NCBI GenBank assembly: GCA_022766365.1
Contig: JALENW010000012.1
Span: forward strand, 1 to 64,000
Source of the DNA: Clostridiales bacterium
GTDB lineage: Bacteria; Bacillota; Clostridia; Peptostreptococcales; Anaerovoracaceae
Reading direction: 5' to 3'
Length of the DNA stretch: 64,000 nucleotides
Shown: one piece after another, positions 43,908-54,215 of the stretch
How positions within the stretch are numbered: the first letter of the stretch is position 1
Layout of the letters: each line of letters starts with the position of its first letter
Position numbers and translations under genes: made by a program
Notes under the pieces: generated by a model
Database searches by the model: none
The model's input: only the letters and a program-made list of their open reading frames with translations
Told to the model about the DNA's origin: nothing

Positions 43908-44945
43908 TCATTCAACTTTAATACTGATTTCTCCGGTGGTCAGAGATTCAATCTGTCTCATTTTGGGACCTTCCATGTATTCTACCACAAGGCCGCCGTT
44001 ATCATCTATATCAATCGCGTTTGCAGAAATAGGCTCGGCTCCGGGATGTGGAAATACAGAAATGCGTTTTCCAAGCACATTGGATCTGAGCCTGTAATCT
44101 TGCAGGAACTTAGGAGCGGTAGACCCACCTAGAGGAGTTTCAAACATGGAAATCGGAGTTTGTGCTTTTGGTTCCAGTTCCTTCAATATTTCTACGGTTT
44201 TATCGTATACAAGAGCTGCCAGCTTGCTTCTTGAGAAGGAGTTTCTCGTTTTGGAAATCGCCCCTGCAACATTTTTTATATTGTCAGGCATTGATGAGGG
44301 ACTAAAGCAGTTGATTCCGATGCCTATCAGTATTTTGTCGATTTTACCCGTTTCAAGATTGGCTCCTGCCTCAGTCAGAATGCCGCAGACTTTTTTCTTG
44401 CCGATGAAAATATCGTTAACCCATTTGATTTTTGCCTTGACAGGAGCAATTTCTTCAATGGCCTTAGAGACAGAGACGGCCGTTGCAATTGTAACGAAGA
44501 GAGCCTTATCTATGGCGAATTTCGGTTTTATTCCAATCGTCATGTAGATACCCGTTCCGGCAGGAGAAAAGAACTCTCTGCCCATTCTGCCACGTCCGCC
44601 GGTCTGCTTATTAGCAATGACAAACAGAGGCTTATCAGACTTTATCTCTTCGGCGTGATTACCGGCAAAGTTGTTAGTTGAGTCGATACTGTCAAAAACA
44701 TAGAGTTTTGCAGGTGATTTCAAGTGAGAAAGTATTGAACTTTCAGTTAAACTGTGTGCTCCGCCAACAAGTTTGTATCCCACACGGGGGCGACTTTCTA
44801 TTTCGTAGCCGTCCTCTCGAAGCTGTTCGATGGACTTCCAGATGGCATTCCTGGATACACCGAGGCGTTTTCCCAACTCCTGGCCTGAGTGATAACCTAT
44901 ATCTTCTGTCATCAATATATTTAAAACTTTGGTTCTGGTCAGCAT
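43908..44945 (-). CDS. birA: Biotin-protein ligase / biotin operon repressor
   Basis: 345 residues. An N-terminal winged helix (RLGVSRNAIWKSIEQLREDG) is followed by the ligase core with the biotinyl-AMP loop GGRGRMGREFFSP, KWVNDIFI and a small SH3-like C-terminal domain. It attaches biotin to carboxylases and represses biotin genes. No biotin gene is in the window. AGGAGG precedes ATG. Confidence 0.95.
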   Translation of the reverse strand: MLTRTKVLNILMTEDIGYHSGQELGKRLGVSRNAIWKSIEQLREDGYEIESRPRVGYKLVGGAHSLTESSILSHLKSPAKLYVFDSIDSTNNFAGNHAEEIKSDKPLFVIANKQTGGRGRMGREFFSPAGTGIYMTIGIKPKFAIDKALFVTIATAVSVSKAIEEIAPVKAKIKWVNDIFIGKKKVCGILTEAGANLETGKIDKILIGIGINCFSPSSMPDNIKNVAGAISKTRNSFSRSKLAALVYDKTVEILKELEPKAQTPISMFETPLGGSTAPKFLQDYRLRSNVLGKRISVFPHPGAEPISANAIDIDDNGGLVVEYMEGPKMRQIESLTTGEISIKVE

Positions 44946-45287
44946 TTAAACCTCCTGAGTGGTGGAAAATCACATAAATGTAATCAGGTGATGTATGTAA
45001 GTGTATGAACCGGACACATTTATGCTATTATTTTTCTGTGATTGTCAACCTAGTATACCATGGCAAGTAGACATAAGTAAAGGTTTTAAGTTATTGGATT
45101 TTGTGGTATTATTTAAAGATGTAAGCATGATGTTTTTCTGAAGGCAAGGGAAAGAGTAGAAAGACCCATGCAGTTGCTGTTTTCAACAAGGTTTACCAAG
45201 GCTGAGAACGGTTTGTCACCGTTTTGATATCGGTGTTATCTTAAACATTAGATAAGATGTTTGATTTGATAGATTGGGGTGGTAGAT
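44946..45287 (+). other. Intergenic region and possible structured leader before the DUF1934 gene
   Basis: About 340 bp. An extended -10 box TGGTATTAT near 45101 would start plus-strand transcription and leave a leader of some 170 nt. It contains small stems AACGGT/ACCGTT (45207-45223) and TTATCT/AGATAA (45236-45255). No known riboswitch class matches; a lone CTGAGA is not enough for a TPP element. Confidence 0.35.
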
Positions 45288-45716
45288 ATGAAGAATGTGA
45301 CACTGAAAATTTCGGGAGGAGAATTCGGAATGCCTGAAGACTCCGATGGTAATGTGGAAATAATAACAGAAGGGAAACTTTACAGAAGGAACGGAAAGAC
45401 TTATCTTCTTTACGATGAATCCCCGCTTTCAGGGCTTGAAGGGTGCATGACAACCCTGATTTTGGATGACAATAGAGTAAAGATGAAAAGAACCGGAGAT
45501 AACAGAAGTACGGATGAGATTGTCTTTGAAAGAGGTAAGCGCTACTTTAGTGAGTATGAGACTCCTATGGGAATGATACCTCTTGAAGTTCTCACAAATC
45601 ATGTAAATAACAGATTGGATGAAAATGGCTACGGAGACGTGGATATTGATTATCATATCAGCCTTGATGGACTCATGGACGGTAGAAACACAATAAGAAT
45701 AAGCGTTACGGACTAG
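45288..45716 (+). CDS. DUF1934 family beta-barrel protein
   Basis: 142 residues; calycin-like beta-barrel family (YwiB-like) of unknown function. Alternating strands such as KTYLLYDESPLSGLEGC and VDIDYHISLDG are visible. ATG at 45288 has GGGGTGG upstream and fits the family N-terminus better than the GTG at 45279. Often found beside core genes in clostridia; nothing in the neighbourhood gives a role. Confidence 0.82.
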   Translation: MKNVTLKISGGEFGMPEDSDGNVEIITEGKLYRRNGKTYLLYDESPLSGLEGCMTTLILDDNRVKMKRTGDNRSTDEIVFERGKRYFSEYETPMGMIPLEVLTNHVNNRLDENGYGDVDIDYHISLDGLMDGRNTIRISVTD

Positions 45717-45814
45717 ACAGTAAAGGCTCCTCTTTATCTAAAGGTTAAGGGGTGACTTTGTATGGATATATATAATCAAAAGTAAATGAGCAAAGGTAAA
45801 GGAGAAACAAATAT

Positions 45815-47326
45815 ATGCGATTAGGCTTTGACCCCCATAAGTATCTTGAAATGCAGTCGAATCATATCTTAGAAAGAATAAAATCAGGAGACAGCGAAAG
45901 GCTGTATCTGGAGTTCGGCGGAAAACTGGTTCACGATAAACATGCTATGAGAGTGTTGCCCGGATTTGATGAGAATGCCAAGATTAAACTTCTGGCAAAC
46001 CTCAAAGATCAGGCAGAAGTGATCATCTGTATCTATGCCGGAGATATAATGACTAATAAGACAAGACAAGACTTCGGTATAACTTATGACCTTGAAGTTT
46101 TGAGACTGATCGATACATTCAGGAAGTACGATTTATCTATAAACAGTGTAGTGGTAACAAGATACGAAGATGCTCCGTCTGTGAATATGTTTATTGCAAA
46201 ACTGGAGCGCAGGGGAATCAAAACTTATAAGCATACCTTTACCAAAGGATATCCCACAGATGTTGAAATCATAGTGAGTGAGGAAGGCTACGGGGCAAAC
46301 CCGTATATTCAGGTTGAAAAGCCTCTCGTTGTAGTTACAGGACCGGGAGGTGGAAGCGGAAAGCTTGCAACCTGCCTGTCTCAACTGTATCATGAGGAGA
46401 TAAGAGGGAAAAAGGTCAGATATGCTAAATTTGAGACATTCCCTGTATGGAACCTGCCTTTAAAGCATCCGGTCAATATCGCATATGAGGCAGCGACTGC
46501 TGACCTTAAGGATGTAAATATGATCGACCCTTTCCATCTGGAAGCCTATGGGGAAATGACCGTAAATTACAATAGGGATGTTGAAGTCTTCCCGGTAGTG
46601 AAGAGAATAATAGAAGAGATAACGCAAAAGCCTTCTGAATACAAGTCTCCCACAGATATGGGGGTAAATATGGCAGGCTATGCCATAACCGATGATGAAA
46701 TTTGCAAGGAGGCTGCTTGCCAGGAAATCATCAGGAGATATCTGATCGCTAAATGCGACTACAAGAAGGGGAAGATAAGTGAAAGCTCTCTTGAGAGATC
46801 GCAGCTGCTCATGCATGAAGTGGGAATGACTGTAGAAGACAGAGTTGTGGTCAAACCGGCAAGGGAATACATGGAATATAAGAGACAGTCTGATGATAGG
46901 TATGAGAATGTTGTAGTTATGGCTTTACAGCTGCCAAACGGGGAGATTGTCACCGGCAGGAGCTCAAGGAGGATGGTAGCAGCAGCTGCTGCGGTTTTGA
47001 ACGCTATCAAGAAGATGTGTGACATGCACGATGATGCTCTTCTGATAACACCTCAGGTTTTGTCAACAATTCAGAAGTTGAAAACCGAAACGTTGAGATA
47101 TGATCGTACCTCTTTAAATTTAGAAGAAGTTCTTATGGCTCTCACAATTTCCGGAACACAGAATCCGGAAGCTAGAAAAGCTGCGGAAAAGCTGGGGGAA
47201 CTTAACGGTCTTAGAGCTCATTGTACTGCCATTTTAAGTGACAACGATGAGCAGACGCTAAAGGCTCTGGGGATTGATGCGACCTGTGATCCTGAGTACA
47301 TGACTACTAACTTGTATAATAACTGA
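45815..47326 (+). CDS. DUF1846 family protein
   Basis: 503 residues, full family length. The start [36 protein letters not shown] (a nucleotide-binding-like loop near residue 175) and [24 protein letters not shown] segment are typical. Members are widespread in Firmicutes with no established activity; a cytoplasmic, possibly nucleotide-dependent enzyme is likely. AAAGGAG precedes ATG. Confidence 0.88.
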   Translation: MRLGFDPHKYLEMQSNHILERIKSGDSERLYLEFGGKLVHDKHAMRVLPGFDENAKIKLLANLKDQAEVIICIYAGDIMTNKTRQDFGITYDLEVLRLIDTFRKYDLSINSVVVTRYEDAPSVNMFIAKLERRGIKTYKHTFTKGYPTDVEIIVSEEGYGANPYIQVEKPLVVVTGPGGGSGKLATCLSQLYHEEIRGKKVRYAKFETFPVWNLPLKHPVNIAYEAATADLKDVNMIDPFHLEAYGEMTVNYNRDVEVFPVVKRIIEEITQKPSEYKSPTDMGVNMAGYAITDDEICKEAACQEIIRRYLIAKCDYKKGKISESSLERSQLLMHEVGMTVEDRVVVKPAREYMEYKRQSDDRYENVVVMALQLPNGEIVTGRSSRRMVAAAAAVLNAIKKMCDMHDDALLITPQVLSTIQKLKTETLRYDRTSLNLEEVLMALTISGTQNPEARKAAEKLGELNGLRAHCTAILSDNDEQTLKALGIDATCDPEYMTTNLYNN

Positions 47327-47398
47327 TATACTGAACTGTATCATAAGTATGGAGTCAGAAAGTATACAAATATAAACGGAACGTAAGACAAATTGAAA

Positions 47399-47425
47399 AT
47401 CCCCATTGCCACAGGCTTTGGGGAT
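47399..47425 (+). other. Hairpin between the DUF1846 and ClC genes
   Basis: ATCCCCA (47399-47405) pairs with TGGGGAT (47419-47425), with an inner GCC/GGC stem. No T-run follows, so it is not a clear terminator. It argues against translation starting at TTG 47393, which would run through it. Confidence 0.45.
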
Positions 47426-47443
47426 ATAAGTTATATTAAGAAA

Positions 47444-49084
47444 ATGAGCAAAAATAAGACCGTATTTCAGCTTGAAAGATTTAAGAAGATGAGACATAAG
47501 ATGGCTCTTCAAGGAGTTTTTGTAGGCCTTTTGACAGGTATAGTCGTAGGTCTTTTTCGCCTTGCCATAGAAAAAGTTGAGGTATGGCGAGGCAGCTTTC
47601 TTCTTCCAATGATTTCCCAGGGCAGGATATTTCTGCTGATTGGGATTATAGCTGTGGTCGCTTTTTTTGTTTACCTTATGGCAAAATGGCAGCCTTTGGC
47701 GTCGGGAAGTGGAATTCCTCAGGTGAAAGCTGAGCTTCGGGGACAAATCAAGCAGCCTGTATATAGGCTGTTAGTATCAAAATTCGTAGGAGCGGTACTT
47801 GCAATCGGTGCAGGTTTGTCCATCGGCAGAGAGGGTCCGTCAATACAGCTCGGTGCTCTTGTAGGAAAGGGTTTTTCAAGACTGACAAGGCAATTACCCG
47901 TGGAGGAAAAAATGTTACTGACATGCGGAGCGGGTGCAGGTCTGGCAGGCGCTTTTTGCGCACCTTTTTCAGGTGCGGTTTTTGCTCTTGAGGAGCTTCA
48001 CAAGAATTTTTCGGTTGAAATTCTCGTTTCCACAATGGCGGCATGTATTAGTGCAAACTTTGTCTCAGCCTATATATTCGGTCTGGATCCTGTTTTTGAT
48101 TTAGTCATTCCACACAGGTTACCGTTGAGGCTTTACTGGCTTCTTCTGATTATGGGCATTATTCTGGGACTTCTTGGGAATCTGTACAACAGCATGATGA
48201 TGAAGGCTCTTAACACATATGATAGACTTCCGAAACCGGTTGCCATAGGCATTGCTTTTTTTATGATACTTCCGGTTATGATGTTTATGCCACAGGCTCT
48301 TGGAGGCGGTCATAGCATCGTGGGGGAAATTGCTCATAGCAGTTTTGTACTTCAGTGGGGAATCATGGATAACCAAATCGGCTTCGGTATAATAGTAAGT
48401 CTGATAATATTCTTCTTAGTAAAATTGGTGTTTTCTGCAATAAGTTTCGGATCAGGGGTTCCCGGGGGAATATTTCTGCCACTTTTGGTTTTGGGAGCCA
48501 TTGTGGGAGGAATCTTCGGAGAAATATTCAACACATTAAATGGAAGCAATGAACTTTATATTGCCAATTTTGTAATATATGGAATGGTGGGAATGTTCGC
48601 TGCTATCGTTGGCGCACCTGCAACGGGTATAATTCTTATCACAGAAATGACCGGGGATTTGCAAAATTTCTTCCCGCTTGTTATAGTCGGTCTTGTATCT
48701 TATATGATAGCTGACCTGACAGGCACAGCCCCAATTTACGATTTGCTTTTGGACAGGCTAATGGCAAAGAAGGAAAACGGTGGGGAAGAAACAAGTGAAG
48801 AAGAGATGGAATATAGGAGGAGGCTGAGGAAGAGAGCCAGCAAGAAAGTGATTCTGGAATCAGATGTTTATCTGGGGAGTGCAATGGATGGTGAGAAGAT
48901 ATCGAATCTGGAACTTCCGCCCGGATCCCTTGTAATTTCCCTTGTTCGTCATGGCAAGGAGATAATTCCCAGTGGGGAAACTCTTGTAAAGGGAGGAGAT
49001 TATCTGGTTGTATTGTGTGCTGAAGATTATCAGGATACCGTTGTTGAACACCTTGACAAACTCTGCAAAACAGTGATTTTGTAA
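47444..49084 (+). CDS. ClC-family chloride channel/antiporter with RCK_C domain
   Basis: About 546 residues. The three ClC filter motifs are present: GSGIPQVK, GREGPSIQ (with the gating Glu) and GGIFLPLL, in a membrane part of some 440 residues. A C-terminal TrkA-C/RCK_C domain (about the last 75 residues) probably binds a ligand and controls transport. The gating Glu suggests a chloride/proton antiporter or a fluoride/chloride transporter. Start ATG 47444 is chosen over TTG 47393, although its upstream TTAAG is weak. Confidence 0.9.
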   Translation: MSKNKTVFQLERFKKMRHKMALQGVFVGLLTGIVVGLFRLAIEKVEVWRGSFLLPMISQGRIFLLIGIIAVVAFFVYLMAKWQPLASGSGIPQVKAELRGQIKQPVYRLLVSKFVGAVLAIGAGLSIGREGPSIQLGALVGKGFSRLTRQLPVEEKMLLTCGAGAGLAGAFCAPFSGAVFALEELHKNFSVEILVSTMAACISANFVSAYIFGLDPVFDLVIPHRLPLRLYWLLLIMGIILGLLGNLYNSMMMKALNTYDRLPKPVAIGIAFFMILPVMMFMPQALGGGHSIVGEIAHSSFVLQWGIMDNQIGFGIIVSLIIFFLVKLVFSAISFGSGVPGGIFLPLLVLGAIVGGIFGEIFNTLNGSNELYIANFVIYGMVGMFAAIVGAPATGIILITEMTGDLQNFFPLVIVGLVSYMIADLTGTAPIYDLLLDRLMAKKENGGEETSEEEMEYRRRLRKRASKKVILESDVYLGSAMDGEKISNLELPPGSLVISLVRHGKEIIPSGETLVKGGDYLVVLCAEDYQDTVVEHLDKLCKTVIL

Positions 49085-49151
49085 GCTGTGCCGGCGATAT
49101 GTTTAGAATGTTTTCGTGGTTTTTATCCCGTGACAGAGGTCATTTAGCAAT

Positions 49152-49180
49152 TTGACAAAATAAGAAATGTTGGATATAAT
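49152..49180 (+). promoter_or_regulatory. Consensus promoter of the SRP RNA gene
   Basis: Perfect TTGACA (49152-49157) and perfect TATAAT (49175-49180) with a 17-bp spacer. It is the strongest promoter in the window, as expected for a stable RNA. Confidence 0.92.
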
Positions 49181-49241
49181 TATGAATCGTCCACTCTGAT
49201 AATATAAAGATATCAAGAATGGTATGAATTAATCGATTATT

Positions 49242-49390
49242 GCCCTTAGTTAGCTCCACCTGTATGGTTTGGGTCCTGCGCAATAAGACACCACGAACCT
49301 TGTCAGGTCCGGAAGGAAGCAGCAATAAGTGGAGGCTCTTATGTGCCGCAGCAAAGCCTTCTCCGTTCGGCTGTGGAGCTAACTGAGGGC
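49242..49390 (+). ncRNA. ffs: Signal recognition particle RNA
   Basis: The conserved SRP54-binding domain is visible as GTCAGGTCCGGAAGGAAGCA near 49300, with asymmetric and symmetric loops. The ends pair over 18 bp with one G-U (GCCCTTAGTTAGCTCCAC against its complement ending at 49390). Promoter and +1 lie about 55 nt upstream, and CTGATAAT (49196-49203) can pair with ATTATCAG (49397-49404), so the primary RNA may run from about 49187 to 49404. Placement before dnaX is conserved in Firmicutes. Confidence 0.92.
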
Positions 49391-49441
49391 GATTTCATTA
49401 TCAGGAGAAATAACGAAGTTTGAAATTCTAAAGGGAGAAGA

Positions 49442-51106
49442 ATGTATCAAGCACTCTACAGACAGGAAAGGCCGGAGACTTTCAGAGAGGTCGTCGGGCA
49501 GGAACACATAGTAAAGGTGTTGGAACATCAGCTAAAAACGGATACAGTTGGGCATGCATATTTATTTTGCGGTACCAGAGGAACCGGAAAGACGACAATA
49601 GCAAGACTTCTGGCAAAGGGACTCAACTGCCTTGAGGAGGACGTTTCAAGCAGACCTTGTGGGCACTGTGATAATTGTGAATCCATAAGTAACGGGACTT
49701 TCGTGGACGTGATAGAACTGGATGCCGCGTCGAACAGAGGTATTGACAGCGTTAGAGAGCTCAGAGACAGCGTGAAGTATCCACCGGCTGTAGGGCGAAA
49801 GAAGGTTTATATAATAGACGAGGTGCATATGATGACAGCACCGGCTTTCAATGCTCTTTTGAAGACGCTGGAGGAGCCTCCGGAAAATGTTGTATTTCTT
49901 CTTGCTACCACAGATCCTCAGCAACTGCCTCAGACTATTTTATCGAGGTGCCAAAGGCTTGATTTTAAAAGGCTTGGGCGTGATAAACTTGTGGATCATT
50001 ATAAGAGAATTTGCCAAAAACATGGTGTTACCCTTGAAGATGATGCAGCCGATATTTTGGCAGCGAATGCGGATGGCTCGGTAAGGGATGGACTAAGCTT
50101 GTTGGAGCAATGCCTTGCCTCAGGAGAAAAGGTTATTACTGAGGAGGTTGTGCTTACATATGGAGGTGCAATTTCTCAAAGATTTTTGATTGAACTGACA
50201 GATAGCGTAATAAACGGAAATGTTGCAGATGGTCTCTCTCTGATAAATTGTCAATTAGAGGATGGCAAAGAATCCGGGCAGATATTGAAGGATTGGATGA
50301 GTCATTTCAGGAATCTTATGGTAACAAGGCTGGTCAATAATCCGGCGGATATCATACAGAAGTCTTCAGAAAGTTTGGAACAATTGGTTGAGCAGAGTGC
50401 AAAGATAGATTTACAGAATATTACTGATGGCTTGATGATCTTAGCTAAAGCTGAGGGGGATAGTAAGAATTCGTCAAGGCCAAGAATTTTCCTGGATATT
50501 GCCCTGATGAGCCTTATGGAACTTTTTGGCGGCCGTGGAGTCGGTAAGAACATCGGAGCTGAGAGAACGACAAAAGAAGCTACGGGGTTGAAGGAAGAGA
50601 AAGTGTGTACTCAGGAAAAATCCATTCAGGCATCATATAGACCTGTTTCGCAGACAGTTGATGAAGAGCCTCCATATGTAAACAAAGAACCTTCCGGAAG
50701 GTCAGCGGAGGTCTCCACATTAAAGGAAGATATGGAATCCGGCAATGAAGGTGTTGATCCCCATAAGGCACCGGAATCAGCGGAGGAGTATGCAGATATA
50801 TGGTCGGCAATCTGTGATATGGTTATCAAAGAAAGACCATCGATAGGAACATTAAAGGGAAGAGCAGAGATTACAGATATAAGTGAAAGCACCTTTGTAA
50901 TAGAAAGTGAGAATCAAATTACAGCAAAGAGGTTAACGGACGGATTGGCATTGATTTCTGAAGTTGCCACTATTGTCTTGGGAAGACCCATGAAAGGCAG
51001 GATTACCGTGAGGGGAAAACCGAACGGAACATCGGAGGAGGAACAGGATGACACCTTGGAAAGACTCAGAGAACTCCTTGGTGATATACCAATCAGCGTA
51101 GAATGA
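49442..51106 (+). CDS. dnaX: DNA polymerase III subunits gamma and tau
   Basis: 554 residues; clamp-loader ATPase. Walker A GTRGTGKTT at residue 40, zinc module with CGHCDNC, Walker B IDEVHMM, sensor 1 ATTDPQQLP and arginine finger SRCQR. The C-terminal part (about 370-450) is acidic and variable, followed by a folded end of about 90 residues. A slippery sequence for gamma production was not found. GGGAGAAG precedes ATG. Start of dnaX-ybaB-recR. Confidence 0.97.
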   Translation: MYQALYRQERPETFREVVGQEHIVKVLEHQLKTDTVGHAYLFCGTRGTGKTTIARLLAKGLNCLEEDVSSRPCGHCDNCESISNGTFVDVIELDAASNRGIDSVRELRDSVKYPPAVGRKKVYIIDEVHMMTAPAFNALLKTLEEPPENVVFLLATTDPQQLPQTILSRCQRLDFKRLGRDKLVDHYKRICQKHGVTLEDDAADILAANADGSVRDGLSLLEQCLASGEKVITEEVVLTYGGAISQRFLIELTDSVINGNVADGLSLINCQLEDGKESGQILKDWMSHFRNLMVTRLVNNPADIIQKSSESLEQLVEQSAKIDLQNITDGLMILAKAEGDSKNSSRPRIFLDIALMSLMELFGGRGVGKNIGAERTTKEATGLKEEKVCTQEKSIQASYRPVSQTVDEEPPYVNKEPSGRSAEVSTLKEDMESGNEGVDPHKAPESAEEYADIWSAICDMVIKERPSIGTLKGRAEITDISESTFVIESENQITAKRLTDGLALISEVATIVLGRPMKGRITVRGKPNGTSEEEQDDTLERLRELLGDIPISVE

Positions 51107-51134
51107 CAAATAACAACTGTTAGGAGGAACTAAT

Positions 51135-51503
51135 ATGGGTAGAGGAATGAGAGCAGGTAAGAAAAGAGCTCCGGGAGGAAGGACTGTCGGAGGAGCTGCA
51201 AATATGCAAAAGCAGATGGCACAGGTTCAGGCGATGCAGAGACAGATGGAGGAGATGCAGGCAGAACTTGAGGCAAAGGAATATCAAACCACTGCAGGTG
51301 GCGGAGCGGTATCTGTAAAGGTTAACGGAAAAAGAGAAATTTTGGAGATGACTCTCAGTCCGGAGATTGTTGATCCTGATGATATTGAAATGCTTCAGGA
51401 TTTAGTGGTTGCAGCTGTTAATGAGGCAATGCGTCAGGTTGATGAGGATTCTAATAGTGAAATGAGCAAACTGACAGGGGGACTGGGGATCCCGGGGCTT
51501 TAA
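51135..51503 (+). CDS. YbaB/EbfC nucleoid-associated protein
   Basis: 122 residues. Arg/Lys/Gly-rich N-terminus of about 20 residues, then a helix of Met/Gln/Glu ([14 protein letters not shown]), beta-strands with [20 protein letters not shown] and a C-terminal helix. It binds DNA as a dimer. The basic head is longer than in most relatives. AGGAGG precedes ATG; recR follows with 1 bp between. Confidence 0.93.
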   Translation: MGRGMRAGKKRAPGGRTVGGAANMQKQMAQVQAMQRQMEEMQAELEAKEYQTTAGGGAVSVKVNGKREILEMTLSPEIVDPDDIEMLQDLVVAAVNEAMRQVDEDSNSEMSKLTGGLGIPGL

Positions 51504-51504
51504 A

Positions 51505-52104
51505 ATGATTCGATATCCCAAACCGCTGGCAACACTTATCCGTGAGCTTGCCAAACTTCCCGGCATAGGTGAAAAGTCCGGACAGAGACTTGCTTTTCAT
51601 ATACTGTCTTTGCCTGAGGGCGATACTGAGGCTCTAAGCAAAGCAATAAGAGAGGCAAAAAAATCCATGCATCAATGCTCAGTGTGTGGAAACTGGACGG
51701 ATACAGACCCTTGCAGTATATGTCGCGATAAGAGACGGAGAAGAGATATAATCTGTGTGGTAGAAATGCCGCAGGACGTTGTCGCACTTGAAAAAATGAA
51801 GGAGTTTGATGGACTGTACCATGTTCTTCACGGACATATTTCTGCTATTGAGGGCATAGGTCCGGAAGATATAAACATCAAAAATTTAATAATCAGATTA
51901 CGAGAAAATCCGGTGGAAGAAGTGATTTTAGCTACAAATCCTACAATTGACGGAGAAACGACCGCCATGTATATTGCCGGACTATTGAAGCCGACCCAAA
52001 TCAAGGTGTCCAGACTTGCCAACGGAATCCCAATTGGAGGAGGTCTGGAATTTACCGATAAGACTACACTGTACAAGGCCATGGAAGGAAGGCGTGAATT
52101 ATGA
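51505..52104 (+). CDS. recR: Recombination protein RecR
   Basis: 199 residues. Helix-hairpin-helix [15 protein letters not shown], zinc finger [16 protein letters not shown], and a Toprim domain with [13 protein letters not shown]. Member of the RecFOR pathway that loads RecA on gapped DNA. Translation is coupled to ybaB in front and overlaps the MMPL gene by ATGA behind. Confidence 0.97.
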   Translation: MIRYPKPLATLIRELAKLPGIGEKSGQRLAFHILSLPEGDTEALSKAIREAKKSMHQCSVCGNWTDTDPCSICRDKRRRRDIICVVEMPQDVVALEKMKEFDGLYHVLHGHISAIEGIGPEDINIKNLIIRLRENPVEEVILATNPTIDGETTAMYIAGLLKPTQIKVSRLANGIPIGGGLEFTDKTTLYKAMEGRREL

Positions 52105-54215
52105 GATTTAAAGAGTTTGTTTTCCAATTGGTGGTGAAGCATAAGAAAGCCATCATTGTTCTGTTCTTCATACTAGCATTTCTTAGTTTCCCTGCCAGGG
52201 ACCTGGTATCGGTTAATTACGATATCAGTGATTATCTCCCAAAGGAAACCAATTCAACTAAATCCATAGAAGCCCTGGAGAGAGAGTTCTCGGACGGAAT
52301 CCCGAATGCAAGGGTTCTGGTACGGAACGTGACTCTTCCGGAGGCACTTGAATACAAGAAAAAAATATCAGATGTAGAGGGAGTGTCATCAGTAACGTGG
52401 CTTGATGATTTTGTTGACCCTGCGATGCCCCTTGAGAATATCGACAAGGGTGTTAAGGACACATACTACAAAGACGGAAATGCGCTTTTTAATGTAGCTA
52501 TTCAGAAACAGGCAAGGATAGATGCGCTTGATGAGATAAGAGAAATTATCGGCAAGGACAATGCGATGTCAGGGAGTGCTGTTTCAACAGCTGTTGCTGC
52601 AGTGGAAAGTGTTGAGGAGGTAAAGCTCATTAAAATTTTCTCAGTGTTGTTCGTTCTGCTGGTTTTGCTGCTTACAACCAGATCATGGGTAGAGCCGATA
52701 ATAGTTCTTATAGGTCTTGGAGTGGCAATTATAATCAACGAGGGAAGTAATCTCATATTTGGGGAAATTTCCTTCGTGACAGATGCGGCAACGGGAATCT
52801 TGCAGCTGGCAGTTTCTTTGGATTACTCAGTTTTCCTCATTCATAGGTTCGAGGAGTGTCACAAAGAGATTGACGACGAAAAAGCAGCAATGGTCATGGC
52901 TCTCAAAAAATCATTCCAATCTATTATGGGGAGTGGATTAACTACCGTCATAGGATTTCTGGCACTGGTTCTCATGAGTCTTCGACTTGGCCCTGATATG
53001 GGATTAGCCTTGGCAAAGGGAGTGGCAATCAGTTTAATTACGGTATTCACCTTCACACCGGCGCTTATAATGGTAATGTATAAGCTTATGGATAAAACCA
53101 GGCACAAATCATTCATTCCTGATCTTACAGGTTTTGGCAAAACAGTACACAAATATGCAATTCCAATGCTGATAGTTGCTTTGCTAATGATAGTTCCGGC
53201 ATTTTTAGCCTCTCGAAGCAATGAGTACGATTTCGGCTCATCTAACATATATGGTGCAGGTACATTGCTTGGCAAGGAAACAAACGAGATAAATAAGACA
53301 TTCGGGGAGAAAGATGTCTATGTGCTGATGGCTCCAAAGGGAAAAACGGCAGAGCAGAAGGAGTTTTCCGAGGAAGTAGGAGAAATGGATAGGGTAAGTT
53401 CCGTTGTTTCCTATGTGGACAAGGTGGGAGCAGAAATCCCGGGGAATTTTTTAGATAAGAATATTCTCGATAAATTTGAGTCAAAACACTATTCACGGAT
53501 GATAATCTCCGTGGATGTACCATATGAGGGTGATGAGACATTTGATCTCATACAGGATATAAGGGATAAGGCAAATAAGCATTTCGGTAAGGATTATTAC
53601 CTTGCCGGAGAGGGAGTAAGCACCTATGATTTGATGCAGACGGCGACTTCGGATTTGGATAAAGTGAATATGGTGGCAATTATAGCAATTTTTATTGTTC
53701 TTATGTTTACTCTACATTCATTAATTGTTCCTTGCATACTGGTGTTGTGTATAGAAACCGCAATATGGCTTAACCTGGCAGTGCCGTATTTTAACGATCA
53801 TCCTATTTTTTATATAGCATATCTTATAATTTCCAGCATACAGTTGGGAGCCACAGTGGACTATGCGATTTTGATGACAGATAAATACAGAGAAAACAGA
53901 AAGACCTTGAGCAAAAGAAGAGCAGCAGAAAAAACCGTATCGGACGTTACGGTTTCCATATGCACATCGGGAAGTGCTCTAACCGTTGTAGGGCTGCTTT
54001 TGGGGAATATTTCCTCCAATCAGCTTCTGGCACAGCTTGGGTTTTTCATTGGCCGCGGAGCTTTATTTTCACTGGCAATGGTAATGTTTGTTCTGCCTGA
54101 GGTTCTCTACATTTTCGACAGATTTGCAGTTAAGGAGACCAGATTTGAATTCATAAAAAAGTATTTCAGAGGGAAGAGACGAGAAGAACAAGAGCTAAAA
54201 GGAGCTGAATCATGA
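52101..54215 (+). CDS. MMPL/RND-family exporter
   Basis: 704 residues. Two halves, each with one helix, an extracellular domain and five more helices; MMPL cores are at 195-340 and 540-690 ([11 protein letters not shown] and [14 protein letters not shown] carry the proton-relay Asp). Probably exports lipids or hydrophobic compounds using the proton gradient. Start overlaps recR and the stop overlaps the next gene, an exported coiled-coil protein, so both are likely one system, although recR co-transcription may be accidental. Confidence 0.88.
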   Translation: MRFKEFVFQLVVKHKKAIIVLFFILAFLSFPARDLVSVNYDISDYLPKETNSTKSIEALEREFSDGIPNARVLVRNVTLPEALEYKKKISDVEGVSSVTWLDDFVDPAMPLENIDKGVKDTYYKDGNALFNVAIQKQARIDALDEIREIIGKDNAMSGSAVSTAVAAVESVEEVKLIKIFSVLFVLLVLLLTTRSWVEPIIVLIGLGVAIIINEGSNLIFGEISFVTDAATGILQLAVSLDYSVFLIHRFEECHKEIDDEKAAMVMALKKSFQSIMGSGLTTVIGFLALVLMSLRLGPDMGLALAKGVAISLITVFTFTPALIMVMYKLMDKTRHKSFIPDLTGFGKTVHKYAIPMLIVALLMIVPAFLASRSNEYDFGSSNIYGAGTLLGKETNEINKTFGEKDVYVLMAPKGKTAEQKEFSEEVGEMDRVSSVVSYVDKVGAEIPGNFLDKNILDKFESKHYSRMIISVDVPYEGDETFDLIQDIRDKANKHFGKDYYLAGEGVSTYDLMQTATSDLDKVNMVAIIAIFIVLMFTLHSLIVPCILVLCIETAIWLNLAVPYFNDHPIFYIAYLIISSIQLGATVDYAILMTDKYRENRKTLSKRRAAEKTVSDVTVSICTSGSALTVVGLLLGNISSNQLLAQLGFFIGRGALFSLAMVMFVLPEVLYIFDRFAVKETRFEFIKKYFRGKRREEQELKGAES

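Noticed and set aside
45101..45287. TPP or T-box element in the DUF1934 leader
   Set aside because: Only isolated words (CTGAGA) match; the other conserved blocks and the T-box are missing.
47393..47443. TTG start of the ClC gene
   Set aside because: It would make a hairpin-containing, non-conserved N-terminus; ATG 47444 fits the family better.
49442..51106. Programmed frameshift in dnaX
   Set aside because: No slippery A-run with downstream stem was found in the expected region.
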